Positions 22,690 through 34,492 are shown, counted from the stretch's first letter. The stretch is DNA of 64,000 nt from Dichetophora obliterata (GCA_963920525.1 OY986437.1:117783715-117847714); one strand, 5' to 3'. Made by a program: numbers and translations. Notes: generated from the sequence alone by a model not told the origin.

Positions 22690-23764
22690 AGCAACACAAA
22701 GGAAATCGTTCACATGTTTACTTGTCCGTAATTTATTTGCCAAGTACGTGTGGTTTGAACTAAGTTGTTTTTACAAAATATCAGCACGAAGACTTTAAAA
22801 TATATAAAACTCTTTAATGTTATATCCCTTTTATTAGATTTATGTGTTTTATTGATATGGAACTTGCCTACTCTGATATTGGCCATAATGCAGAATTAAA
22901 GTCTTCTTGTTTTCCATTTTTCAGCAGTGGAACTTAATCAAAAACAATCATTCTGTTTTTCCATTCTGCTGTAGGCCACTTTCTGTTTTGCTTGCACACA
23001 ACCAAACAGACACACACACACTTACACGCACTTGTGATGATGTCTGCTGTCAGCAAAAATTTTCGTGTTGTTATTTTCATTGTTGGCAGCAAAATTGTTG
23101 CTAATTGTTGCTCAATAAAATATTTATTCTATTTATGACTGACTGAATGAAATTCTGCGTTTCATTTTAAAATTAATTAAATACTTTTCAAAGCTATCAA
23201 CAAGAACAATAACATTTTACTTTTATTTATTCATTCCTTTCAAATTGCTTTTGATTAAGGAAACATTTTAAAGTGGTTCCATATAAAAAAAAAGTTCGTC
23301 AAAAGGTGAATATTAAAAACATATTTATCGCATCACAAGAAGAGATGAGCTAAAAAACAACTAAGGTTTGCTAGTTAATAGAGACCTTGTTAGAATAAAA
23401 AATTATAATAAAAAAAAACTAATCAAATTTTATTTGTGTCAAAAATCTAATTTGATTATGCAATATTTAGGCTAAGTTGAACTAATTTCTTTGTGTGGCG
23501 CTTCAATCGCAATCACCAAAGAATTTTTACCAGCTAATTCTGTTTTGTACTTACAAGCAGGAATGGGAAACTCCAAGTTTCAACAGGCTGTTCTCGAGTT
23601 GGTTAATTTAACGGAGATGCGGTCGATCTCTTCTGTGTTGACCGCGGTTGGATACTAAATTGAATAACTTATACATACGCTTAGCGTCGTCTTCCACCCC
23701 CTCAAAATTACCAAGTCAACGTAGACGCTCGATTTTAATACGCTTGCCTTTTGTCAAAGTCGTC
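22690..23764. other. Unassigned, possibly single-copy host sequence
   Basis: This stretch is less repetitive than its neighbours, with a short CA-repeat tract near 23010-23025 and mixed composition. It could be host intron or intergenic DNA. No exon can be supported. Confidence 0.3.
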
Positions 23765-23772
23765 GTATCGAT

Positions 23773-25330
23773 CAGAGAACTGCACAAGCCTGCTTAAAGT
23801 CTATTTCAAGCGCTTGCTTAAAATACAAGTTCAAGCTAGCTTGAGCTTGATAATTTTTAATCAAGTATAGCTTGTAATTGAATATAAATAAGCCCACGCA
23901 CAGCTTGCAAGCATTCTAGCTTACAAGCGAACGGCACGAAGTTTCAAGTAAAGGAAAGCTTGATGCCTTCGGCAAAAGCTTAGCTTGTAAGCTCGCAAGT
24001 ATCCAAATTATTGAATTAAAGCAAGTATCCAAAAAATTCAATGAGCTTCTTTAGAGAGAGCTTAAGCGTAATAGGACTTTTAAGGATTCTTTGGACTCCG
24101 TGGTGTGAAGTTTTAGGGTAAATGATTTCGAAGATGCTGTCAAACTTTAAAATTTAAGATGGCGGATAGAGTTGCCACCTAGATTTTTTTTAATTTTTGC
24201 GAATTCTTGTAATTTTGAAATTCTGACAACGGATTTGATTTCGAATAATTCGAATAATTTTCGAAAATTCGAAATCAGCGACCCCTTAAAACTAATAAAT
24301 GACGTTTAAAACTCTTGAAAAGATATATTATTAGGTGGCAACCCTATTATTTCAAAATTTTATAATTTTGAAATTCTGACGACGGATTCGGATTCAGCGA
24401 CCCATTTTTGGCTTACCATTTTTTTTTTGCCAGCCCCGAATTTATAAAACTAAAAAAAATTAAGGTGGTAACCCTATCCACCATCTTGAATTTTAAAATT
24501 CTGACTTTAGATTCAAAATCAGCGACCCCTTAACACTAATAAATGACGTTTAAAACTCTTGAAAAGATATATTATTAGGTGGCAGCCCTATTATTTCCAA
24601 ATTTTATAATTTTGAAATTCTGACAACGGATTCGGATTCAGCGACCCATTTTTGGTGTACCATTTTTTTGCCAGCAATTTATAAAACTAAAAAAAAATTA
24701 AGGTGGCAACCCTATCCACCATCTTGAATTTTAAAATTCTAACCTTAGATTCGAAATCAGCGACCCCTTAACACTGATAAATGAATAAAACTTTTAAAAA
24801 TACATATTATTACGTGGCAATACTGTGGTAAAAATTTAGGTGGCAACCCTATCCTCCATCTTAAATTTTAAAACTGTGACAATATATTCGAAATCAAATC
24901 CGTTGTCAGAATTTCAAAATTACAGGAATTCGCAAAAATAAAAAAATCTAGGTGGCAACTCTATCCGCCATCTTAAATTTTAAAGTTTGACAGCATCTTC
25001 GAAATCATTTACCCTAAAACTTCACACCACGGAGTCCACAGAATCCTTAAAAGTCCTATTACGCTTAAGCTCTCCCTAAAGAAGCTCATTGAATTTTTTG
25101 GATACTTGCTTTAATTCAATAATTTGGATACTTGCGAGCTTACAAGCTTTTGCCGATCGTTTTAAGCTTTTCAACTTTCTGCCCGACAAAGTAAGCCGAA
25201 ACAAGCCAAACCAACGAGCAAGCATGAATGTGGCTTGTATCTGTTTGGTATTTTTGCAAGCTAGCTAAAGCTTGCTTTTTCAAGATTGGATACATACTTG
25301 AATTCAAGTACTTGAAAATGCAGTTCTCTG
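23773..25330. mobile_element. hAT-type foldback element, 1.56 kb
   Basis: Termini CAGAGAACTGCA and TGCAGTTCTCTG are flanked by GTATCGAT (23765-23772) and GTATCGAG (25331-25338), an 8-bp target duplication with one mismatch. The inverted arms are several hundred bp long, including blocks such as CCGTGGTGTGAAGTTTTAGG and its complement. The 8-bp duplication and CAGAG ends point to hAT. The centre is tandemly repeated and non-coding, so movement would need a transposase from elsewhere. Confidence 0.85.
24224..24840. repeat. Tandem repeat inside the hAT foldback, units of about 238 bp
   Basis: Two full units and a partial third share AAATCAGCGACCCCTTAA, GATATATTATTAGGTGGC, GGATTCGGATTCAGCGACCC and AACCCTATCCACCATCTT. 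Units differ by scattered substitutions and a small deletion. The last part resumes the complement of the left arm. Confidence 0.75.
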
Positions 25331-25839
25331 GTATCGAGGACGCTGGGCCGAAGATCTTATGAAGGATCTTTCTCTTCTAGGCTCCAAAAGGTTTCATGTG
25401 AAAGGCTTTATAATGTCGCGTACGTTATTACACTTTATTTAAAAAAAAATAAAGATGATTATGATTTGAAGTCACTTCAATAAAAAAAACCTTGTCGATT
25501 TTAATTTTGACATTTTTAGAAAAATTTTATTTCATATTTCGAAAATTTTTGTATATTTCCAAATGCCCCTGCAAAGCACTTACTTTTTTGTCTCGTACGA
25601 ATCGTCATGAAAAAAACTGATATCTTGAAACTCAACGCTTGACCGTGTCTAATTTTACTTCTGTAAAAAGTACTTCTCTACTACTCAAATACAACCAAAG
25701 TATGAACTACATCCTTTGATTTCACTTTGTTTTTTTTCTGTGCCCATATGAGTCTTTTACATAAGGAATAATTTGTAAAAGACGCATCCTACACGAAAAA
25801 ATTATCAAAAATTACAAAATGTGAAAAAATTAAACCTCC

Positions 25840-26165
25840 ATAACTTTAATTAAGCAAAATGAAATAACCCCTTAATTTAAGAAATGAAATAACCCCCATA
25901 CGAAAAGAAATAAACCAAAATAAAAATCAAAATTAAATACGCCACAAATAAAAATTTACTGGGGGAGGCTTATTTCATGCGTGTTTATTTCATAATGGTA
26001 TAAGACCCACACAAAAAAATTGAATATCACCCAAAATTTATGGAATAGTCCCCAAAAATTGGGAGTTATTTTATATGAAATAACACCTAAAAATGTATGG
26101 AAATTTTTGGGGCTTATTTAATTTATTTTTTTTAAGCTTATTTCATTTGGGGACTATTTCGTGGT
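25840..26165. repeat. Low-complexity repeats with GAAATAACCCC motif
   Basis: Repeated short motifs (GAAATAACCCC on the left, complementary GGGG-CTTATTTCAT on the right) suggest a degenerate foldback. A similar motif class (GAAATAACGCCCAAAAA) is found at about 37740-38040. No coding sequence. Confidence 0.45.
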
Positions 26166-26169
26166 GCCA

Positions 26170-26874
26170 CTTTTCATAAGTCGATTTTGAAATTGCCTTA
26201 GGTTAAACCTCCCAAAGGTTTGTCATCAGAACTGCTCACCGTCCAGGTTTGTGTAGAATTTAGTAGGAGGGGCATTATTAGTAACTTATAGAACTTGACA
26301 TTTTTTTGTCCAGAAAGGAATCTGCTTCTCAATTACCTATACTACTACATTATTATAGAAAATAATTCCACTATGTCTCAGAACAGCACTTCATCATTAG
26401 ATTGAAAAGGTCGCATGATAAGGAATCACCCTGTAACAAATGGTAACAAACGGTAACAAATGGGTAGAGATATTTTCTGAAGTCAGTGAAGACTGTGTCA
26501 TTCTGCAAAGACTTATTGAGTTTAGAAGGTATAGCAACTTAAGACTGTCGAAGTGGCTTTGTGATCGATAAAAAAATGGTAACTGTCTAATTATTTTTCA
26601 AGAATCTTCGGTGGTACATTCATGTCTGAAACGACACTTATAGAGTACAATTACGATTTGGTTTGGCTTATAATCCAAACAAAGCCTGTCACATAGTTCA
26701 TTTGACAGGACTTTATTTGCGATATTAAAAAGGATTATACCACGGTAGTTAACGCAAATAATGGGATTGCCTTGTTGATTGAGCAGAGATTCAAATCGTT
26801 AGAAATGCACTCTTTCAGACCATATGCTGCATAAAAGCTCGTGAATGCTTTTAAACAGAGCTTCGATACCGTTC
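26170..26874. other. Unassigned sequence
   Basis: No domain-bearing frame recognised. The 75-codon minus-strand frame at 26735-26962 runs into the adjacent piggyBac-type MITE, so it is not a gene. Confidence 0.3.
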
Positions 26875-26878
26875 TTAA

Positions 26879-27138
26879 CTCTCTGCGACTGACGAGGTAG
26901 TATGACAGACACCACAAAATCAAAAAACTTGTACTGAGTCGTTTGATGATTATTTGTGACATTTCATTAAATGTTGTTTAACTTTATATGTCTTTTTAAT
27001 TTTATATATTAGTAATTTAAAACAATAATGCACACTCTCTATAGAACGAATTTTGAAAATACTAGCTGTAAGAATGGTGCCTGGAGTACTACCACGTCAG
27101 TAAAATTGTGAAATTTGAGGCACGTCAGTCGCAGAGGG
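26879..27138. mobile_element. piggyBac-type MITE (260 bp)
   Basis: TTAA flanks both sides (26875-26878 and 27139-27142). The TIR is CTCTCTGCGACTGACG on the left and CGTCAGTCGCAGAGGG on the right. A subterminal copy of part of the end, CTGACGAGGTAGTA (26889-26902), is mirrored by TACTACCACGTCAG (27087-27100). TTAA flanks plus short TIRs with internal repeats are the piggyBac signature. There is no transposase. Confidence 0.8.
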
Positions 27139-27369
27139 TTAAACAGCTCAACATATAAGACATCGATTTCCGCAACTTTGCTGTTTTTAATCCGGTCTAT
27201 AGCTGTAAGGACTTTCTTATAGTAGTGCAGCGGAACCTGAACGCTATCATCCGTAATTGGAGTTTCTGTTTCTTTCGTTTAAATCAATATATTATTCCCT
27301 ATATTTGGCTTTTATTTGAACCACGTTGAAATTGAAGGCCTCAAGGCCGCTCTTGGTGAATTCGAATGA

Positions 27370-29312
27370 AACAGAAGACTTTTTGATCTTAAGTCAATTA
27401 AGAACTTTAAAAATTGTTTTTATTTTCAACATACACTTGCTTACATAAAAAAAAATTTACAACATATCGATGTTATTTACACGGATTTTAGCAAAGCATT
27501 TGACGTTGTAAATTACAAACTTTTGATCTTAAAATTACATCTTGTTGGATTTCCTATACCGTTGGTAAAGTGGATTGAATCTTACTTAAGTAATGGAACA
27601 CAATCTGTTCTTTTTAAACTCAAGAAATCACATGAGGTTCCTGTTACTTCAGGAGTACCTCAAGGAAGTCATTGGGCCCCTTCTGTTTCTACTTTTTATA
27701 ACCGATTTGCCATCTGTCGTAATACATTCTAGCATCTTAATGTTTGCTGACGACGTCAAACTCTTCCTTTCTTTTAAAAATGATAATGACGCGGTATTTT
27801 TGCAAACTGACATTGATCATCTTCATAACTGGCGCAAAACGAACCGCATGAACCTCAACATGAAGAAATGCAAGCATATGTCTTATTCGGGCAAACCACC
27901 AATTAAATGTACCTTCAAAATTTGTGGTTATCCATTGGAGTCCTTAAATATTTTCAATGATTTGGAGTTACAATAGATCCTAAACTACGCTTTAATATTC
28001 ATGTAAATAAAATAATAAATAGAGCAAATAGTATTTTAGGATTTATTAAACGTTGGGCAAAAGAGTTTAATGATCCAATCTTAACGAAAACCTTATTCAC
28101 TTCCCACGATACGGTTGTTACATAGATGACATTGAATCAGTGCAGAAACAATTTATTTTGTTTTGCTTAAGCTATCTTTATTTTAAGCCACTTGACACCT
28201 TATGAATATCGGTTACAACTCTTAAATCTTACTTCTTTAAAATTCGGAGAATTATGATACGTGCTTGTTGGATTATAAAACTTTTACATGGATATGTCAA
28301 CTGTCCATATATATTGAGTAAAATATATTTTAATATTCCTCTTCGTCCTAGAAGATCTTTTGAGTTACTCCACATGAACTTTTGTAAAACAAATTATTTG
28401 CAAAATGAACCTCTTAGAAGCGCTTGCGGTGATTTTAATTTTGTATCTGATGTTATATCCTTAAGTGAATCCATGGACTCAATCAAACATAAAATTATAG
28501 ATTATCTGCAGTACTGTCGTTGATTATGATTAAGTTCTCTCAAACATATATCTGATGCATCTGGTGATATTTGTAAACACATTAATATAACAATCTAAAT
28601 GGATGAATGGACCTAAGCCTAAAATGGATAATCTTGGTGTATGAACATCTAAATAATCTGACTGGACCCAAACCTAGGATCTTCAATTGCTTTATATCTT
28701 CATGATGAATGTGACTACATTGGTCGACGGTACCGTGGTGTCTTGGTTTTTACCTCCTGAAAAACTACGTTACATCGATTTGTAATTTTATTATGAGTGG
28801 TCGATAAGACCTAGTTTGTCTTGATGCCTGCGTTCGCAACTGGTTTTCTTTGTTTTATGAAAATTGGTTTGGTGAAGTTGACCTAGTTTGTCGAGTAACC
28901 ACCCCGTCAAGCCAGGATCCCTCCGGATTCAGGAAGTCAGAACGATATATATTATATGTATACTTATTGGAGTGGTGTTTTATTGGGTATAAGACCTTGT
29001 TTGTCACACGACTCCGCCGATGTCCGGATACAAAAATTGTTGCTAACTTGACCTTGTTTGTCTTGAAAACGCAACCCTGCTATGCTGTCTGATATTATTG
29101 ATTTGACTTAACTTTTTTTTTTATTTTTATACTTTAATAAAATTATATACTTTAAGCTATTTATTAAAAATTTTTAGTTTGTTAATAATACATGATTTCA
29201 ATCAAAATCATACTTTATATTTTTTAATTATATTAAATATCTTGTATATAATTTTATATTTGCTATAAAACCTGTTAAGGTTTAGCAATCAAATAAATAA
29301 ATAAATAAATAT
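27370..29312 (+). mobile_element. 5'-truncated non-LTR retrotransposon (LINE-1 of window)
   Basis: The 5' end starts inside the reverse transcriptase domain, as is typical of incomplete target-primed reverse transcription. The 3' UTR (about 28525-29290) contains four spaced copies of a motif like GACCTAGTTTGTC. The element ends with TAAATAAATAAATAAATA near 29294-29312, a short-unit tail of the kind seen in many insect non-LTR elements. The RT motifs fit the Jockey/CR1 group. The exact clade was not determined. Confidence 0.8.
27460..28523 (+). pseudogene. Non-LTR reverse transcriptase fragment
   Basis: The reading begins with TDFSKAFD (near 27480), part of the RT palm, and continues to SGVPQGS (near 27646). 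A frameshift then moves into a second frame with GPLLFLLFITDLP and the catalytic FADD box at 27743-27754. Another break near 27970 and a run of lesions precede a C-terminal block at 28254-28523, which is open for 89 codons. The endonuclease and early RT are missing. At least three frame changes make it inactive. Confidence 0.8.
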
Positions 29313-31089
29313 TCTTAAATCTAGAACATTCCCAATTTCCAGTTATTTATCCAATATGTTTTTAACATACCACAAATAAAAAATTGCTCTCGTATTATAT
29401 TTAAAAAAATACGCGATGAGATGACATTTCAGTTTAATTTTAACGATTGCCTTATGAGGTTAATTGTCGGAAATCTGATAAGAAAGCTTTATTTTTTTAT
29501 TTTCGGTGCGCCATGTCTATAGAACGAATGTAATTGTCATTCACCATCAGCCTAAAAAATGACAGATGGTTTGATAGATGGTAATTTGCAAACGAATCGT
29601 ACAAAAATTAACGACCTCAATACAATTGGTTAATGTCAATTATATGCAAATTTTTATCAATTTAACAAAAATAAAACCTCAATAAAATAGCGCCTGAGAT
29701 GAACAAGACAGCTCCCTGGTAGCTGCTTGTGAGTACAAGGAAACATATATATGTACTTATATATTTTTTTTTATCTCACAACATAGTATATTTCAAATAA
29801 ACTCACTTTTATTGCGCTGTTTCAAGTTTATTGACAGACATTTTGAGGCTTATATATTTGACGATCTTTATCCTCAAGGTACAGAGTGAAGAGAATGCTA
29901 GCGTTTGTTTTTTTGTGAGATTCTCACCTGCCTTTGGCTATGGCCTCGTTTTTCATGCTGAATTTGACACCCTCGTGGCCATGTTTGCCTGTCTAAAGGG
30001 GGTGCGTTCATCTATCTACTTAAAGTTGCCAAAATGTTGTTGTTTTTTATATTTCACTTTTGTCCGTATGTCTTTCTCGGTAAGCCACGACATTTTGCTG
30101 ACAGAAAGATGAAGGCAATGAATTGAAATATAGGCTCAAAATTAAGGCATTCATTTGTTTTGTTTTCTGCGTTGCTTTAAAAGGTTTTAAGATATCTGAG
30201 GTATTGCTTAGTATTGGTTTTTGATGTTGTTGTTTTTGTTTTGTTATTGTTGACTTTTCAAAGAAGATTGAAAATTTGATTATGGTAAATTTAGGGTACT
30301 TTCTTCTATTGTGTGTATTAACGGCAACTCATCAACTAGCTACTGCAGTAATAAAATCCTGTGGAAAAATTAGAGCAATTTAAAAATGTCAATTCTTACG
30401 TCAGCAAAGAAATACAATCGTAAAACAAAACGCAAATGAAGAAAAAGAGAACAACGTATAACCTTGTTTGTGGCAGAGAAAAAAAGGAAAAACGAACAAC
30501 GACAACAACATAAACAGTATCAGCAAAATCGGCAACAGGTGTTAAAGGCAAACTTAACACGCTAACGGCAAAAGAACATCCGCCTTCAAAAGCACACAAA
30601 CCTGCAAAAAGAAACACACTGCTGACACATTAAAACATTGCAAAAACCGTTATGGAAAACACAAGCACAAATACATGCACGAGCCCAACAGATGTCCTGG
30701 CAATGTTCATACAACCACACCGAAAGAAAACGAAAACAAAAAGGCGACCAGATGAAAACTAATTTTAAAAGCTGCAATTCAAAACATCACCTTGAAGCAT
30801 TAAAGCTTCCCATGAAAACTCGAGGGCGATTTAAGTGAGTACAATGAGTGCTTAAAAAGAGGGCAAGAGGAGTGGAAAGCGTGACAACCTCCTTGGGTAG
30901 CGACAAAAAATTCCTTATTTTTATGATCATAAAATATAATGTTAACATGATCATGAGTTTTTCGACCCGACAGAGGCATACATTTTTATTGTTGCGCTGC
31001 AAAAAATCACTAAAATGTTTATCAATTACACGGTGTGACAAAGTAAACTAAACTACATGCACTTTTGAAATGACCTATTATCGGTTGTG
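29313..31089. other. Probable host intergenic sequence
   Basis: No element ends or long repeats were noticed. Around 30400-30830 the sequence is rich in AAC/AAA words and open on several frames, but the frames show no domain. It may be single-copy host DNA, for instance intron or regulatory sequence. Confidence 0.3.
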
Positions 31090-31633
31090 GGTCTGGTCGA
31101 GTACGAAACGGTGCATAAAAGTTGCTAAGCCCCCTTAAGATTTTGACTTACCGTAAAAAACCAGGTTTGCGCTCCTTCAGGCCCTTATTACCCAGTTACT
31201 CAACCAGTAATAAGCCAGTTCAAAATTTTTTTGATAGTTTTAGTTTGGATGGACACAGATTTTTCAAACGATATATAATTATTTGTGGAATTTGTAGAGT
31301 TTCTACGTGAGTTTATTAAATGTTAAGTTTTCGATATTGTTTCCAACTTATTCACCTTTGCAGATGTTTTTTTGACACAGTTTCTTCAAAAAGTAAAACA
31401 ATCATAACTATTAATATTAGAAAATTACGTCTTTAAAGAGCAAAATAAATGTTTGTTACTAAAAATCTACCAGCAGTTGACAAAGTTATGAAACTTTATC
31501 CAAAAAAAAATTTTAAATTTCTTTAATTTTCAAATAAATTGTTGAATTTATGTATTTCCAATAAACTGTTAGTTGTATAATTGAAAAAATAGAAATAAAA
31601 AAATTAAATCCTTGCGTTTATTTGTAAAATATA

Positions 31634-33296
31634 CAGTGCCGGTAAAAAAAATAGCACTGGAAACAACAGTTCAGTATTATTAAAATAAAACTTATTTGAA
31701 GCAATTTGTTCAGCCGCTACTGTAATATAATATTACACGGAGTGTTCACTCTCTGAAAGTAAGATCATTGGTATCAAAATGTTAACCGTTATTTTTATGT
31801 TAAGCAATTTTGAGAGAGGAGTACGAATTAGTACGGTAAAAATAATAGCACTGCGCTTACGTTTCTGTTGAAAAACACCATTTTGCGTTCATCTTCTCAA
31901 AAGGTAGCATCAAAGTGTTTCGGTTTGTTCTAGTTGAATTGGTTTAAATAAAAAAAATTTAAGTTTTAACTTATTTACAAAGCTATGGGTCGTGGAAAGC
32001 ATTGCAGTGCCGAAAAACGCGAAATTATTCAAAGAATGATTGCAGAGGGTAAAACTTATGCAGAAGTTAGACATGCAGTTGGCTGTTCTAATAAAATGAT
32101 TCGTAATGCCATAATCTATGCACCAAAAGTTGAAACTCGCGGACGAAAGCACGCTATGTCGCCGTTACTCGTCCAACGCTTAATACGGCAAAGTAAGAAG
32201 GAGCCGTTTAAACCAGCTACGGAGCTCAAAGCTGAACTAAATATTGCAGCATGTGTTGAAACTGTTCGTAGCCGTCTTAGAGATCATAATTTAAAGGCAT
32301 GTAGCCCAAGAAAAGTACCTCTTTTAACTGCTAAGCATGCAACAAAGCGTTTGAACTTCGCAAAGCAACATTTGAACTGGCCAGTAGAGAGGTGGAGAAA
32401 TATATTGTGGACAGACGAGAGTAAAATTGTAATTTATGGTGGCAGGGGTTCTCGTTCTTACGTTAGGAGACCTCCTAATGCAGAATACAACCCTAAATTT
32501 ACTGCTAAAACAGTAAAGCATGGAGGTTCAAGCATAATGATATGGGCATGTTTTTCCTTCTATGGAGTTGGTCCAATACATTGGATTAGGACCGTCATGG
32601 ACCAACACGTGTATGTTGATATATTGGATAAAGTGATGCTGCCTTATGCAGAGGAAGAAATGCCGTTATTGTGGGTCTTGCAGCAGGACAATGACCCCAA
32701 ACATACCAGCAAGAAAGCTAAAAAGTGGTTTGAGGATCATTCGGTGAATGTCATGGCTTGGCCAGCGCAGTCGCCCGACCTCAATCCAATTGAGAACCTC
32801 TGGACTGATGTCAAAAAAGCAGTTTCTGTTGCAAAACCGACCAAAAATCAAACCCTTTGGGCTGCAGTTCAAGACTCCTGGAACAAAATATCAACCAAGA
32901 GGTGCCAGGATTTGATCAATTCCATGACAAGACGTTGTGCAGCTGTAATTGCCAACAAAGGACATGCGACGAAATATTAATTTTGGTCATTACATTATTT
33001 TCACCATTATAACTTTAATCTTAAAAAAAGTCTTTCATTTTGTCAGTTTTGTAGGTTTTAAATGCAAAATGAAATAATAGTGCTATTTTTTTACCGCAAA
33101 TTTTTTAAGTTATATTATAAAACCTGAAATATTTTCCAAAAAGAACTAATAAAATTTGTAATTCCTTTTTAACTACATTCTTGAAGTTGATTGTATTTAT
33201 TGAGATCTTCACAAGTTGTTCGAAGGGATTTATTTAATTTTTACTTCATAAAAGAAATAACTTTTTGTGTTGGTGCTATTATTCTTACCGCAGCTG
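31634..33296 (+). mobile_element. Complete Tc1-like transposon with IR/DR ends
   Basis: The left terminus CAGTGCCGGTAAAAAAAATA and a right terminus whose complement begins CAGCTGCGGTAAGAATAATA are each flanked by TA (31632-31633 and 33297-33298). Each end carries a second, inner copy of the motif about 195 bp inward: GTACGGTAAAAATAATAGCA at 31831, and the complement at about 33077-33096. This gives IR/DR ends of about 220 bp. Between them lies one uninterrupted transposase gene. All parts of an autonomous 1.66-kb element appear present, so it may be recent. Activity is an inference. Confidence 0.9.
31985..32980 (+). CDS. Tc1-like DD34E transposase, intact
   Basis: This 331-residue protein would cut and paste the surrounding transposon at TA sites. 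The N-terminal region (about residues 1-115) has paired helix-turn-helix DNA-binding segments joined by an AT-hook-like TRGRKH (about 51-56), as in Tc1-type enzymes. The catalytic core shows WTDESK (first Asp), QQDNDPKH (second Asp) and SPDLNPIENLW (Glu), with 34 residues between the second Asp and the Glu, so DD34E. The length matches the usual 330-350. The start is the first ATG after the left inner repeat; no upstream in-frame alternative is evident. There are no stops or frameshifts. It is the only transposase in the window that looks functional. Expression is not shown by sequence. Confidence 0.95.
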   Translation: MGRGKHCSAEKREIIQRMIAEGKTYAEVRHAVGCSNKMIRNAIIYAPKVETRGRKHAMSPLLVQRLIRQSKKEPFKPATELKAELNIAACVETVRSRLRDHNLKACSPRKVPLLTAKHATKRLNFAKQHLNWPVERWRNILWTDESKIVIYGGRGSRSYVRRPPNAEYNPKFTAKTVKHGGSSIMIWACFSFYGVGPIHWIRTVMDQHVYVDILDKVMLPYAEEEMPLLWVLQQDNDPKHTSKKAKKWFEDHSVNVMAWPAQSPDLNPIENLWTDVKKAVSVAKPTKNQTLWAAVQDSWNKISTKRCQDLINSMTRRCAAVIANKGHATKY

Positions 33297-33879
33297 TACA
33301 TAGTAAATACATAAATTGCACACAATTTTGGCTATCGTTTAAAAGAACTGCATATAATCTTTCCGAAACTGGCATAAGATCTTGAATCAGTTGATAACTG
33401 AATGAGTTACTGAGTAGAAAGTGCGTGAATGTATGCAAAACTGTTTTTTAACGGTAAGTCAAAATTGTTAGGGTGTAAGACAACTTTTATGTGCTCTTTT
33501 GTATAGTACTCGACCAGACCAGAATGATTGTCACTCTCAGTGGTGGATTACGGCATTTTGCCACCATAGGCCCGACATTAGCGCCGCCTTTAACATATTA
33601 ATTTTTTTTTCTTACAATAGAACAAAACTATCAAAATTGTATTTATTATTTTTTTCACACAATTGCATAGTTATTTATTCATAAAAAAACAAAGAGGTTT
33701 ATGCATAAAAACAAAGAGGTTTATTATTTTCTCGTGAGAGATCATTCATTTCGTCCTCATAACTTAGTTTTTGCACTAAATCTGCTTCAATATTTAATAA
33801 TGCCATAGCATTTAATCACTACTCTCCATATTTGCCCGTAAATAGTTTCTAATTCATTTTAATGTAAAAACGAGCATTT

Positions 33880-34183
33880 TCATAAACAGTTTCTTGTTTT
33901 TTTTCTCTTCCTTTCAATCTTCTTAAAACTTGGGCGTTTTTTGAATGAATGACAAATGTCGTCTGCAAACGAATAGATTGCGTTATGTGTCAACGAACGA
34001 AAGTTGTTTATAAAAACCAGAAACAAAGTTGGCAGAACGTATAACAGAACCCTGCAGTACTCCCGCGTTGATGGCGTGCTCTTTGGACGAAACACCTTCA
34101 ACTACTACACGAATCGGTCTGACCTTGAGGAAACACGTTGTTTATCGAGCAGAGCTACCACCAGCATTATATGGCATTTCCAG
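33880..34183 (-). pseudogene. LINE-3 catalytic RT block
   Basis: On the minus strand the reading goes from RPIRVVVEGVSS through GVLQGSV to the FADD catalytic box (complement of about 33957-33971), with a frame change between GVLQGSV and PTLFLVFIN. This is the continuation of the RT fragment beyond the Rep-A insertion. The following thumb region is degraded. The catalytic Asp pair is preserved but the gene is split and frameshifted. Confidence 0.7.
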
Positions 34184-34221
34184 AAAAAAGTCTACCGTGA
34201 CCAAAAAATAAAAACTTATTA

Positions 34222-34492
34222 TGTTGATTTTATATGATTTAAATACAAATTCTAAATGTTTAATAGTTTAAATCATACTTGATTTTAAATACAAATTCTA
34301 GTTGTTTGATAGTTTAAAATCGTTTAGCTTAAGGTCAAAGTAAGAACAATTAATTGTTCTAACGAATCTTTCCAAAGAAACCACCACAACAACAAAGTTT
34401 TTTTTCCAAACAACTAGAATTTGTATTTAAAATCAAGTATGATTTAAACTATCAAATATTTGGAATTTGTATTTAAATCATATAAAATCAAC
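34222..34492. mobile_element. Palindromic element within Rep-A copy B
   Basis: GTTGATTTTATATGATTTAA at the left is mirrored by a right arm ending AAATCATATAAAATCAAC. The inner arms TACAAATTCTAGTTGTTTGA and their complements pair as well. The copy of Rep-A at 11-12.7 kb lacks this segment, so it is an insertion of about 270 bp. No open frame. Confidence 0.65.

Larger units (their letters stand above)
31090..33520. mobile_element. Foldback/TIR element interrupted by a Tc1-like transposon
   Basis: The left end GGTCTGGTCGAGTAC is mirrored by GTACTCGACCAGACC at the right. Complementarity continues inward for over 100 bp with gaps; GCATAAAAGTTG and ATTTTGACTTACCGT both have complements near 33440-33495. 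Removing the internal Tc1-like element (31634-33296) leaves about 770 bp with no open frame. Target duplication and class were not determined. Confidence 0.65.
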
